This document shows positions 34,314 to 42,841 of a stretch of DNA of 64,000 nucleotides, piece by piece (the stretch's first letter is position 1; each line of letters opens with the position of its first letter). The notes beneath the pieces were generated by a model that was not told where the DNA came from, did not search any database, and was given only the letters and a program-made list of their open reading frames with translations. Source of the DNA: Paractinoplanes maris (GTDB taxonomy: Bacteria; Actinomycetota; Actinomycetes; Mycobacteriales; Micromonosporaceae); assembly GCF_023544465.1 (NCBI RefSeq), contig NZ_JALPVL010000003.1, positions 372,001 to 436,000 of the forward strand. The letters are read 5' to 3'. The position numbers and the translations under genes were made by a program.

Positions 34314-35468
34314 GTGACCGCCGCCGATGAGCTGAGCACGGCACGCCGCCTGTCGGCCGCGGTGCTGGCGGTCAGCGACCAGCTCACCGTCCCCGAGGTG
34401 CTGCAGACGATCGTCGACACCGCCCGCGAGCTGGCCGCGGCCGAGTACGCGGCACTCGGCGTCCCCGACGACAACGGCTCGTTCGCCCAGTTCCTGGTCA
34501 GCGGCGTCTCGGCCGAGCAGCAGGACGCCATCGGGCCGCTCCCCCGCCAGCACGGCTTCCTGGCCGTGATGCTGCGCGAGCCGGCCATCCAGCGCCTCGA
34601 CGACATCCGGGCCGACCCGCGCTTCGACTGGTGGCCCTCGGCGCACCCGGTCCTGGAAGCGTTCCTGGGCGTCCCCATCCTGAGCGGCTCCCTCACCAAC
34701 GGCGGTGAGATCCTCGGCGCGCTCTACCTGGCCAACAAGCCCGGCGGGTTCACCGCGCACGACGAGGAGCTGGTCCGGGTGCTGGCCGCGCACGCCGCGA
34801 TCGCGCTCACCCACGCCCGGCTCTACGCGCGCAGCCGCGAGCTGACCATCGCCGAGGAACGGGCCCGGATCGCCCACGACCTGCACGACGCGGTGGCCCA
34901 GCGGCTGTTCGGGCTGAGGCTGACCGCGCAGGCGGCCGACCTGCTGATCGACCGCGATCCGGCCGCCGCCCGGGCCCGGCTGGCCGAGGTCACGACGCTC
35001 GCCCGCGAGGCCGCCGAGGAGCTGCACGCCGCCGTCCTCGAGCTGCGACCGGCCCGGCTCGACGAGGACGGCCTGCCCGACGTGCTGCGTAAACAGGTGC
35101 AGATCCTCGACCGGGCGTCGGGGGCCGGCGGTCCCCGGCTGCACTACTCGCAGGACGAGCCGCCGGTGCTGCCGCCCAGCCAGCAGGCCGTCGTGCTGCG
35201 AGTCGCCCAGGAGTCGCTGCACAACGCCGTCCGCCATGCTGGCGCGAGGGAGATCCACGTCCGCCTGACCCGGCTCGGGTCGTGCGGCGCCCGGCTGGAG
35301 ATCTCCGACGACGGCGCCGGGTTCGACGTCGCCGCCACGATGCGGGCCGGGCGCAGCCTGGGACTGCGGTCCATGCGCGACCGGGCCTGCTCGGTGCGCG
35401 GCAGCGCCACCTTCACGTCCGCGCCGGGCGGTGGCACGGTGGTGTACCTGGAGGTGCCCGGTGCCTGA
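34314..35468 (+). CDS. GAF-domain sensor histidine kinase (NarL-type system)
   Basis: 384-residue cytosolic kinase. A GAF domain (about 10-165; LTVPEVLQTIVDTARELAAA, GFLAVMLREPAIQRLDDIRA, FLGVPI) precedes the HisKA_3 dimerisation helix ERARIAHDLHDAVAQRLFGL with the phospho-His, and a HATPase_c domain (RVAQESLHNAVRHAGA, LEISDDGAGFD). No membrane segment is visible, so it senses a cytosolic signal such as gas or redox. In other DevS-like kinases the GAF binds heme, but the ligand is unknown here. It overlaps the regulator gene by 8 nt. Confidence 0.92.
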   Translation: MTAADELSTARRLSAAVLAVSDQLTVPEVLQTIVDTARELAAAEYAALGVPDDNGSFAQFLVSGVSAEQQDAIGPLPRQHGFLAVMLREPAIQRLDDIRADPRFDWWPSAHPVLEAFLGVPILSGSLTNGGEILGALYLANKPGGFTAHDEELVRVLAAHAAIALTHARLYARSRELTIAEERARIAHDLHDAVAQRLFGLRLTAQAADLLIDRDPAAARARLAEVTTLAREAAEELHAAVLELRPARLDEDGLPDVLRKQVQILDRASGAGGPRLHYSQDEPPVLPPSQQAVVLRVAQESLHNAVRHAGAREIHVRLTRLGSCGARLEISDDGAGFDVAATMRAGRSLGLRSMRDRACSVRGSATFTSAPGGGTVVYLEVPGA

Positions 35469-36099
35469 GATCCGTGTGCTCATCGTCGACGACCACCCCG
35501 CCGTACGCCGGGGGTTGCGCACTTTCCTCGAGCTGGCCGGTGACCTGGAGGTGGCCGGCGAGGCGGCCGACGGCCCGACCGCGATCGAGCTGATCGAGCA
35601 GACGGCACCCGACGTGGTGCTGCTCGACATGGTGCTGCCCGGGATGGACGGCGTGGCGGTGCTGCGCGAGCTGGCCCGGTGTGCCCTGCCGGCCAAGGTC
35701 CTGGTCGTCACGAGCTTCACCGACCGCGGCCGCCTGCTGGCGGCCGTGCGCGCGGGCGCCCGCGGCTACCTCTCCAAGGACGTCGACCCGCAGGCGCTGG
35801 TCGCGGCGGTGCGTTCGGTGCACGCCGGGCACCTGCTGCTCGAACCCGACGTGGCCGCGACGCTCCTGGGTGCCCCGGCCGATCTGCCGGCGCTGACCGC
35901 CCGCGAGCGCGACGTGCTGGCGCTGATCGCCGACGGCCGGTCCAACCGCGAGATCGCCCGGGCGCTGGTCGTGGCCGAGAAGACGGTCAAGACGCACGTC
36001 TCGAGCATCCTGATGAAACTGGGTCTGGCCGACCGCACCCAGGCCGCCCTGCACGCCGTCCGCACCGGGCTCGTCCCCCGCGATTCCGGGCCGGGGTGA
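35461..36099 (+). CDS. NarL/FixJ-type response regulator
   Basis: 212 aa. Receiver domain with acidic pair in LIVDDHPAVRRG, phospho-Asp in VVLLDMVLPGMDG, and Lys in GYLSKDVD. LuxR-type helix-turn-helix at the C-terminus (LTARERDVLALIADGRSNREI, then VAEKTVKTHVSSILMKLG). The GTG start lies inside the kinase gene, 8 nt before its stop, so the two form one two-component unit with the GAF kinase. Confidence 0.95.
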   Translation: MPEIRVLIVDDHPAVRRGLRTFLELAGDLEVAGEAADGPTAIELIEQTAPDVVLLDMVLPGMDGVAVLRELARCALPAKVLVVTSFTDRGRLLAAVRAGARGYLSKDVDPQALVAAVRSVHAGHLLLEPDVAATLLGAPADLPALTARERDVLALIADGRSNREIARALVVAEKTVKTHVSSILMKLGLADRTQAALHAVRTGLVPRDSGPG

Positions 36100-36173
36100 G
36101 CGGGCTCCAGCGCGCTGCGGGTCACCCGTGCCACTGCCGGCCTTCGTGATCGGCTGAGCGCCCCGGTGCGGGC

Positions 36174-36179
36174 TATCGT
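36174..36179 (+). promoter_or_regulatory. -10 hexamer TATCGT, leaderless start at 36185
   Basis: TATCGT ends 5 nt before the GTG of the arginase-fold gene. Confidence 0.5.
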
Positions 36180-36184
36180 GAGGC

Positions 36185-36925
36185 GTGACGACGATCCTGG
36201 TGCCCTATCACGCGAACGAGCGCCTGCCCGACGCCGACCTCCCGGTGCGGGCCGACGTCAGCGTCGACCCCGACCTCTCGGCCGGCGACGCGTGGGACCG
36301 CCTGGCCCGCCTGTGCGGGGGGACCGCCGACGCGGTGGCCGCCGCCGATGGCACCCCCGTGGTCTTCTCCGGTGACTGCCTGATCGCGGGCGGCACGGTC
36401 GCCGGCCTGCAACGGGCCGGTGTGGACGCCGCCGTCGTCTGGCTCGACGCCCACGGCGACGTCCACACCCTGGAGACGACCACCTCGGGCTACCTGGGCG
36501 GGTTGTCCCTGCGCCTGGTGACCGGCGCCCACCCCGACCGCTACGCCGACCGCTTCGGCCTGCGCCCCGTGGCCCCCGGGCGCGCCGTGCTGGCCGACGC
36601 GCGCGACCTCGACCCGGCGGAAGCCGACTACCTGGCCACCTCGGCCATCCGCCGCCTGACCGTGCCCGAGCTGTCCGCCGCGACCGTCCCCGACGGTCCC
36701 CTGCTCCTGCACGTGGACGTCGACGTCATCGACGCCGCCGACCTGCCCGGCCTGCGCTTCCCGGTGCCGCACGGCCCCTCGGCCGACGACGTCGTGGCCG
36801 CCTGCGAACGCCTGGTGGCCACCGGCCGGGTCGCCGCGCTCGACGTCGCCTGCACGTGGGCTCCCCCCGCCGGCCCCGCGCACGCGCGGCTGATCAGTCG
36901 TCTGGCCGCCCTGATCAACCCATGA
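36185..36925 (+). CDS. Arginase/ureohydrolase-fold protein with altered metal site
   Basis: 246 residues with the ureohydrolase fold. The metal motif DAHGD (VVWLDAHGDVHT) and the second Asp pair (LLHVDVDVIDAADLPG) are intact. The first motif, normally GGDH, reads SGDCLIAGG, so a metal-ligand His is replaced by Cys. It may be an arginase-family amidinohydrolase of changed specificity, or inactive. It has its own leaderless promoter, and its last 11 bp overlap the end of the converging membrane gene. Confidence 0.82.
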   Translation: MTTILVPYHANERLPDADLPVRADVSVDPDLSAGDAWDRLARLCGGTADAVAAADGTPVVFSGDCLIAGGTVAGLQRAGVDAAVVWLDAHGDVHTLETTTSGYLGGLSLRLVTGAHPDRYADRFGLRPVAPGRAVLADARDLDPAEADYLATSAIRRLTVPELSAATVPDGPLLLHVDVDVIDAADLPGLRFPVPHGPSADDVVAACERLVATGRVAALDVACTWAPPAGPAHARLISRLAALINP

Positions 36926-38144
36926 CCACCGCCACGACGACGTTGCCGAGGGCACCGAGCACGACCCCGCCGGAGAACGTCCACCAGGCGACCCGGTTGC
37001 TCGACCGTTGCGCCCGCTCGATCTGCTCCCGAAGCTGGCCGGTGAGAGAAAGCAGGTGCTGATCGAGCTCGCTCGCGGGACCGGGGAGCGCCTCACCCAG
37101 CGGTGCGTTCGCCAGGTCGAGGACGTGCCCGCCGATTGCTTCCGGTGCCGTTTCCAGCCGTACGGTCGCGAAGGTGACCGCCTCGCGCACCGCGACCAGA
37201 ACAAAGATCGACACAGCGCCCACAGCCTCGACGGCAGTCAACGTCGTCCCCGACAGCACCTTTCCTGACAAGAACACCGTCACCAGAACCAGAGGCAGGT
37301 AGGCCACGGCGGCCGAAAGCCGACCGTCCGGCCGCGGCGAGGAGTGGGCGGACGGGCGGGCCGGCTCGAACGCGTCGATGGCGGCGGCCCAGGCAATCAG
37401 CAGCGGGCTCACGAGATAGCCGATGTCCGTGATGAAGGGGTAAACGGCGATGCCACCGGCCAAGTAATAACTGAAGACCAGGTCCGACAATGCCAAGGCG
37501 GTCAGCCCGGACCCGATGAGCGAGAGCTGGCGGAGGTTGCGCCGGGGAATGGAACGGGTGAGATGGACCAGCAGCACCAGCGCGATCAGGAGTGCGTCCC
37601 CGAAGGGATACCAGACCGCGAGGACGAGCGAGAGCTGCCCGGACGACTCCTGCTCGAGCACGGTTCTCAGCGTGGTCATCCAGGCCAGCAGAAAAACGGA
37701 GACGACCACCAAGAGCCCGTCGAGTATCAGCCGGACCTCCTGCAGGAGGCGGGCCCGTCCGTCGCCGACGGCAGTGACCGGCCGGCTCGCGTGGCGGGCG
37801 ATCACGACGAGGGCCGCGATGCCGACCGGCAGACCAGCCAGGTAGGCGAGGTCGGCGGGCGACGGCGAGTTCGCCGCCGGCGGACCGGTCAGCTGGTTGA
37901 CCATCCAGATGCCCTGACCGGTGGCCAGCGCGACCAGAGCGGCCGCCGCGAGCGCTCGCCAGCGTCGCTCCGGTCCACGACTTCTCACCGCGAACCAGCC
38001 GCATGCGACAGCGCACAGGGCGGTGACGACCGCGACCACCACGTTGGACACGATCACGGCATGGTGGCGCGGTATGGCCGCGATGAACAACTCGTAGAAC
38101 GCGATGACGAGCACTGCGATCCCGAAACGGTATCCGCGCGGCAT
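36915..38144 (-). CDS. Polytopic membrane protein, sensor-module-like, 409 aa
   Basis: About nine hydrophobic segments, beginning RFGIAVLVIAFYELFIAAI, then VSNVVVAVVTALCAVACGWF. The region LAYLAGLPVGIAALVVIA, YPFGDALLIALVLLVHLT and DIGYLVSPLLIAWAAAI resembles the membrane input module found in front of GGDEF/EAL domains in actinomycetes. Here the protein ends with a short helical stretch and a last membrane segment, with no cyclase, phosphodiesterase or kinase domain. GCGGAGC precedes the ATG. Role unknown. Confidence 0.75.
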   Translation of the reverse strand: MPRGYRFGIAVLVIAFYELFIAAIPRHHAVIVSNVVVAVVTALCAVACGWFAVRSRGPERRWRALAAAALVALATGQGIWMVNQLTGPPAANSPSPADLAYLAGLPVGIAALVVIARHASRPVTAVGDGRARLLQEVRLILDGLLVVVSVFLLAWMTTLRTVLEQESSGQLSLVLAVWYPFGDALLIALVLLVHLTRSIPRRNLRQLSLIGSGLTALALSDLVFSYYLAGGIAVYPFITDIGYLVSPLLIAWAAAIDAFEPARPSAHSSPRPDGRLSAAVAYLPLVLVTVFLSGKVLSGTTLTAVEAVGAVSIFVLVAVREAVTFATVRLETAPEAIGGHVLDLANAPLGEALPGPASELDQHLLSLTGQLREQIERAQRSSNRVAWWTFSGGVVLGALGNVVVAVVMG

Positions 38145-38284
38145 TTGCTCCGCTTCCGGCCGAAGAACAGGGCGGCGAAAAGCTAGCAGTGGCTCGGCGC
38201 GAATGACACTAATCGATCTCTGTGCCCATGTCGGCATGACGACAGGGGCACGGTTGAACCGCGGTGCTCGTCCGAGTGGCCGAT

Positions 38285-38746
38285 CTATTCGCCGCGGCGG
38301 CGGGCCAGGGCCTGGCGGGTGGCGGGCAGGAGGAGCAGGACGGTGGTGCAGGCCGCGGCGGCCAGGATGACGTACGCGCTGAGGTCGCCGAGGGCGTAGG
38401 CCGGCGACGGCGGCTCGGAGACGAGGACTGTCGAGACGTACAGGTTTTCGGGCTCGGGTGGTGCTTCGGCCAAGTCGTCCAGGGCGTCGGACACGAGCAG
38501 GGCCAGGGGCAGCAGCGCGGTCAGGGCGGCGGTGAGGCACAGTGCCAGCCAGGCTTTGTGGTTGCCGCGCAGCATCGCCACCGACAGCACCGTCACTCCG
38601 GCCGCCACGAAGAGAAAGAAGTAGCCGGCCGACGTCGGGTTGGGGTCGTCCGGGAACGGGCTGTCGAGCAACGACAGGCCGAGTCCGGCGAACCCGCACG
38701 CCAGCACCGCCAGTGCGGCGACGGTCGCCCGCAGCGCAGCATTCAC
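38285..38746 (-). CDS. Small membrane protein, 153 aa
   Basis: Four predicted membrane helices (TVAALAVLACGFAGLGLSLL, YFFLFVAAGVTVLSVAML, WLALCLTAALTALLPLALL and YVILAAAACTTVLLLL), with acidic loop DDLAEAPPEPEN and a basic end ALARRRGE. No family recognised. GTG start preceded 6 nt upstream by TATCGT, so it is read as leaderless. Confidence 0.7.
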   Translation of the reverse strand: MNAALRATVAALAVLACGFAGLGLSLLDSPFPDDPNPTSAGYFFLFVAAGVTVLSVAMLRGNHKAWLALCLTAALTALLPLALLVSDALDDLAEAPPEPENLYVSTVLVSEPPSPAYALGDLSAYVILAAAACTTVLLLLPATRQALARRRGE

Positions 38747-38752
38747 CCGGGC

Positions 38753-38758
38753 ACGATA
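38753..38758 (-). promoter_or_regulatory. -10 hexamer TATCGT, leaderless start at 38746
   Basis: Minus-strand TATCGT ends 6 nt before the GTG. It is the same hexamer as at 34301 and 36174. Confidence 0.5.
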
Positions 38759-38790
38759 TCGATAAGCGCGGCGGCCCGCGGACCTTTCGC

Positions 38791-40209
38791 TCAGGAGACG
38801 TCGGGCCGGGTCATCAGCGGCGACCGCAGATGTAGCTCCAGATCGGGAGTGGTCAGCGGTACGGCGTTCCACGTCACGGTCGCGGTGCCGGCGTCGACGA
38901 CCAGCCGGACCCGGTGCGGGGACGTGATGACGTAGAGGTCGGCGACGAACGTGTCGCCCTGCCAAGCGCCGGTCGCGACGATCGGGCGGCCGAGCGGTGC
39001 GCTCTCCCGCCAATCGCCGTGGCCGACCGCGACCTTGATGGACGGTCCGAGCTGCACGTGCCATCCGCCGTCGACCGGTTCGACCGCCACCGTCGTCGCG
39101 CCGGGCAGAGCCGAATCCTGGGCCGAGGCGTCGATCCGGGCCACGGCCGAGCGGGCAGGACCGGCCGCACCCGGCACCACCGGCAACGACAACCGTTGCA
39201 GCCGCTCGGCCAGGATCTCGTCGTCCTCGGCGTCGCCGCCCTCGCCGTCCAGGGCGGGGAGCAGCACGTCCCACAAGGCGCCGGGCATGTCGCGCGACGG
39301 GTCGCCGCCACAGGTCATCGCGACCACGAGGTCGTGTGACGGGACGACGATGCACATCTGGCTCAGGTTCCCGTAGCCGCGATAGCCGTGCCGCGACATC
39401 CAGAACTGGTATCCGTACCCGGCCACCGAATCAGGGTCGGGCGGCTCATCCTCGGCCGGCCAGGTGTCGATGTGCTTGCTGGTCGCCAGTTCGATCCACT
39501 CGCGCGGGACGAGTTGCCGGCCGTCCCAGACCCCGCCACGCCGCAACAGCTCGCCGAACGCCGCGACGGCCTCGGTCGTGAGGTGCAGTCCGTGGAATCC
39601 GAAGGCGGCTCCGCTCCCCACCCGGTCCCACTCGGCGTGGTCGATGCCCATCGGCCGGAACACCCGGTCGTCGAGCAGTTCCGGCAACCCGCGACCGGTG
39701 ACCCGTTCGACCATCCGGGCCAGGACGCCGGTGGTCGCGTTGTCATAGGTGTGCCGGGTGCCCTCCGCCTCGGTGAACGCGACCCGCAGGAAGCCCTTCA
39801 CCAGGTCGCCCGGCTCCAGCTCCCACGCCGGGCCCAGGCTGTCGATGCCGTGCCCGGCCGTCATCGACAGCAGGTGGTGCACGGTGATGCGGCGGCCCGG
39901 CCCGGACAGGCCGGCCGGAACGTGGTCGGGCAACACGTCCACCACCCGGTCGTCCAGCGCTAGCAGCCCGTCGGAGACGGCCAGCCCCACCGCCACGGCG
40001 GTGAACGACTTGGTCAGCGAGTAGAGCAGATGCGGACGCCCGGCCGAGTACGGCGCCCACCAGCCCTCGGCCACGACGTGTCCGTGGCGGACGACCATGA
40101 GGGAGTGCAGCTCGACCGATCGGGCCTCGAGCCGGTCCAGCAGGACGCCGATCGACCGCGCCGGGACCCCCTGGGCGCTCGGGGCCGACCGCGGCAGCAG
40201 AGCCCTCAT
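38791..40209 (-). CDS. Serine hydrolase of the beta-lactamase/DD-peptidase family
   Basis: 472 residues. Class C-like active site: SxxK in LLYSLTKSFTAVAVGLAV (Ser64, Lys67), then the YxN motif in RHTYDNATTGVLARMV and a QFWMSRHGYRGYGNLSQMCI strand that carries the third motif region. A C-terminal domain of about 130 residues (from RSAVARIDASAQDS) is beta-rich. It has no signal peptide, so it is probably a cytosolic esterase of the EstB type rather than a wall enzyme. The ATG overlaps the stop of the upstream thiolase-like gene, as the last gene of the operon. Confidence 0.88.
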   Translation of the reverse strand: MRALLPRSAPSAQGVPARSIGVLLDRLEARSVELHSLMVVRHGHVVAEGWWAPYSAGRPHLLYSLTKSFTAVAVGLAVSDGLLALDDRVVDVLPDHVPAGLSGPGRRITVHHLLSMTAGHGIDSLGPAWELEPGDLVKGFLRVAFTEAEGTRHTYDNATTGVLARMVERVTGRGLPELLDDRVFRPMGIDHAEWDRVGSGAAFGFHGLHLTTEAVAAFGELLRRGGVWDGRQLVPREWIELATSKHIDTWPAEDEPPDPDSVAGYGYQFWMSRHGYRGYGNLSQMCIVVPSHDLVVAMTCGGDPSRDMPGALWDVLLPALDGEGGDAEDDEILAERLQRLSLPVVPGAAGPARSAVARIDASAQDSALPGATTVAVEPVDGGWHVQLGPSIKVAVGHGDWRESAPLGRPIVATGAWQGDTFVADLYVITSPHRVRLVVDAGTATVTWNAVPLTTPDLELHLRSPLMTRPDVS

Positions 40210-41717
40210 CCGCGGACCACGTTCCCGTCCTCGGTGGACTTCACGGTCACCCGCGCGCCGATCGGTTCGCCCTCGCTGAGCAGGTCGAGAACGGCGTCGG
40301 CCCGGGCCACGAAGCGGCGGCCGTCGTCCTCCAGCCGGCCGAGCACGATACCCTCGCGGGAGCCGTCGCGCCCGTGCTTGACCGTCCAGGTCTCGATGAC
40401 GGCCGGCCCGTCGGCGGCCGTCGCCTCGCCGGGCGCGGGCACAGCGTCCAGTTCGGCTTGGATCCGCGCGCTCTCCGACCTTCTGAAGCCGTACGGATCG
40501 GTGGTGTAAACGCCCGTGGAGTGCTTGCTCATGATGCCGCCGTTGGCGCCGACGAACGCGTACGACCCGGGAGCCGACCGCACCCGCGAGACGGTCTCCG
40601 CGATCGCGTGCATCGCGTAGTTGTTGCCCGGCCCGCCGAAGAACGGCAGCCCACCGGTCACGGTCAGCCCGCGCGGGTCGTCCGGCGCGATCCCGAGCGC
40701 CTCGGCGACCACGAACACCGGCGCCGCGTAACAGCTGTAGAGATCGAGGGTCGACAGCTCCCCGGCCGAGATGCCCGCCACCTCGAGCGCGTGCTGGGCG
40801 GCCCGGACCGCGGCCGGCGAGGTGCCGTAGTCCGCGCGATCCAGCAGGTTCCGCTCGCGCAGATCGGCGTGCCCGGCCAGATGGACCCATTTGCTTTCCG
40901 GTACGCCGAGACGCCGCGCCGCCTCGACCGGCATCAGCAGCACGGCCGCACCCTGGTTCACCTTGTCGCGGGCCACCACATAGCGCGTGTACGGGTCGGC
41001 GATCGGCCGGTTCGCCGCACTCGGCGTCACCAGGGTCGCGGCGTCGCGGAAGACCGGCGCCGCCGCATGCGGGTTGGCCGCCGCCACCGCCGTGAACGGC
41101 TCGAAGAGCTGCCCGATGGCCGCCGCGTAGCCGGCCCGCGACATCCCGAGCCGGGCCCGCCGCGCGTTCTCGATCAGCGCGTACTGCGACGCCGTGTCGG
41201 TGAGCCCGTGCGCGACATGGTGCATCGACACGATGCCCTCGAGCCCGTGCCCGCGGGCCTCCAGCGACCCACCCGGGCTCTCGCTGAAGTCGGGCCGCGG
41301 GGATGCCGTGGCCAGCGCGGTGATCGTCGAGATCGCCTCGGACCCGAACAGCAGCACGACCTCGGAGTCCCCGGCCGCGATCGAGGCGGCGAACTCGTTG
41401 ACCAGATGCTGCGGCCCCTGACCACCGCCGACCTCCAGGACGGCTCGCCGGGGCGAGGCCCCGAGCCGCCCGGCCACCGAGCGCGGGAAGTTGTCGGAGC
41501 ACCCGAGCAGCGGCACCGCCCAGGGCAACGAGATCTCGAACTGCGGCACGCCGGCCACGGTGCCGACCGCCGACGCTCCGACGCCCGCGTCGTCCAGGGC
41601 CGCCCGCGCCGCGTCGGCCGCCAGGTCGACCGGCGAGCGCGCCTGATAGCCCGGCGCGTCGAGCCGCTCCGACACCTGGCCCACGCCGACCAGCACCGGC
41701 GTGCGGGGATCGACCAT
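40206..41717 (-). CDS. Thiolase-fold protein lacking the catalytic cysteine
   Basis: 503 residues with the thiolase fold (TPVLVGVGQVSERLD, SPVDLAADAARAALDDAG, VPESKWVHLAGHADL, LYSCYAAPVFVVAEALG, GLPFFGGPGNNYAMHAI, SYAFVGANGGIMSKHSTGVY). At the position of the usual nucleophile Cys (CxSG) it reads VGGGQGPQHLVNEFAA. This is the non-classical acetyl-CoA acetyltransferase clade, in which thiolytic chemistry is doubtful. It may bind acyl-CoA or act as an SCP2-thiolase-like partner. The start and stop overlap both neighbours. Confidence 0.82.
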   Translation of the reverse strand: MVDPRTPVLVGVGQVSERLDAPGYQARSPVDLAADAARAALDDAGVGASAVGTVAGVPQFEISLPWAVPLLGCSDNFPRSVAGRLGASPRRAVLEVGGGQGPQHLVNEFAASIAAGDSEVVLLFGSEAISTITALATASPRPDFSESPGGSLEARGHGLEGIVSMHHVAHGLTDTASQYALIENARRARLGMSRAGYAAAIGQLFEPFTAVAAANPHAAAPVFRDAATLVTPSAANRPIADPYTRYVVARDKVNQGAAVLLMPVEAARRLGVPESKWVHLAGHADLRERNLLDRADYGTSPAAVRAAQHALEVAGISAGELSTLDLYSCYAAPVFVVAEALGIAPDDPRGLTVTGGLPFFGGPGNNYAMHAIAETVSRVRSAPGSYAFVGANGGIMSKHSTGVYTTDPYGFRRSESARIQAELDAVPAPGEATAADGPAVIETWTVKHGRDGSREGIVLGRLEDDGRRFVARADAVLDLLSEGEPIGARVTVKSTEDGNVVRG

Positions 41718-42829
41718 CAGAGGCGCCCGGCCAGCTCGCGGATCCGCCGCTCGCAGCCGGCCGCCATCGCCCGGGTGATCTCGCCGGCCGGGCGGATGTC
41801 CCGGAACGACCCGACCACCTGCCCGACGAAGAACGACTCCAGTGCCAGCGCGCCCTCGTGCCCGGCCTCGGCGGCCGCGTCGATCCGCTGCCAAGCCTCG
41901 TCCACCAGCATCGGCTGCAGCGGCAAGGGCAACGGCTCGGGGCTGCCCGCGGCCGCCCACTCGTCGTGCCAGGCCGTCCGCAACTGGCGCGCCGGTTTTC
42001 CCGTACGGGTGGGCGAGCGCAAGGTGTCGGCCGAGCTCGCGGCGAGGAACTTGCTCTTGATCGCCTGCACCGCCACGTCCTCGGCGCTGGAGAGCCAGAT
42101 CGAGCCGCACCACACGCCGGCCGCGCCCAGCGCCAGCGCCGCGGCCATCTGGCGCCCGTCGGCGATGCCGCCCGCCGCGAGCACCGGCCGGTCGCCGGCG
42201 ATGTCCACGATCTCGGGCGTCAGCACCATCGTGGCGATCGTGCCGGTGTGGCCGCCCGCCTCGGTGCCCTGGGCGACCAGCACGTCGACGCCCGCCGCGA
42301 TCTGCCGCTCGGCGTGCCGGGCCTGGCCGACCAGCGCCGCCGTCACGACCCCGAGCTCCTTGGCCCGGGCCACCAGCTCGGGTGGCGGGGTGCCGAGTGC
42401 GCTGGCGATCAGTGAGATGCGGTGCTTGAAGGCCGTGTCGAGCAGGGCGATCGCGCCGGGGGTGGTGAGCGAGGCGGCGACCTGCTGGTGGTCGACGGTC
42501 GGGGCGGGCGGGATGTCGTACTTCTCGAGGAGCCCGCGCACGAAAGCGAAATGCTCCGCCGGGATCTGGGCCCGCATGCTGGCCACCAGGTCGGCCGGGT
42601 CGCCGGGCACGAACTTCTCGGGGACCAGCAGATCCACCCCGTACGGCTTGCCCTCGACCTGCTCCTCGATCCAGGTCAGCTGGGCGTCGAGCTCCTCGGG
42701 GCCGTAGACCGAGGCGGCGAGCACGCCGAAGCCGCCCGCGTTGGTGACCGCCGCGACGACGGCGGGCGATCGGTTGAAGCCGACGATGGGATGCTCGACG
42801 CCGAGCAGATCGGTCAATGCCGTACGCAT
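41717..42829 (-). CDS. Nitronate monooxygenase (2-nitropropane dioxygenase family)
   Basis: 370-residue FMN-dependent TIM barrel: PIVGFNRSPAVVAAVTNAGG at the N-terminus, the FMN phosphate site VLVAQGTEAGGHTGTIATMV, LAAGGIADGRQMAAALALGA, and GVWCGSIWLSSAED. It oxidises alkyl nitronates, or in other actinomycete clusters acts on fatty-acyl or steroid intermediates. The stop overlaps the thiolase-like gene (TGATG). A TAACGT hexamer lies 6 nt before the ATG. The operon of this enzyme, an acyl-CoA enzyme and a hydrolase suggests lipid or xenobiotic breakdown. Confidence 0.92.
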   Translation of the reverse strand: MRTALTDLLGVEHPIVGFNRSPAVVAAVTNAGGFGVLAASVYGPEELDAQLTWIEEQVEGKPYGVDLLVPEKFVPGDPADLVASMRAQIPAEHFAFVRGLLEKYDIPPAPTVDHQQVAASLTTPGAIALLDTAFKHRISLIASALGTPPPELVARAKELGVVTAALVGQARHAERQIAAGVDVLVAQGTEAGGHTGTIATMVLTPEIVDIAGDRPVLAAGGIADGRQMAAALALGAAGVWCGSIWLSSAEDVAVQAIKSKFLAASSADTLRSPTRTGKPARQLRTAWHDEWAAAGSPEPLPLPLQPMLVDEAWQRIDAAAEAGHEGALALESFFVGQVVGSFRDIRPAGEITRAMAAGCERRIRELAGRL

Positions 42830-42835
42830 GCCGAC

Positions 42836-42841
42836 ACGTTA
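42836..42841 (-). promoter_or_regulatory. -10 hexamer TAACGT, overlapping an upstream stop codon
   Basis: Minus-strand TAACGT ends 6 nt before the ATG at 42829. Its TAA is also the stop codon of the DUF305 gene. Confidence 0.5.

Noticed and set aside
36926..38699. A longer start (38699) for the membrane sensor gene
   Set aside because: The extra residues are Arg/Pro-rich without hydrophobic pattern, and GCGGAGC precedes the ATG at 38144.
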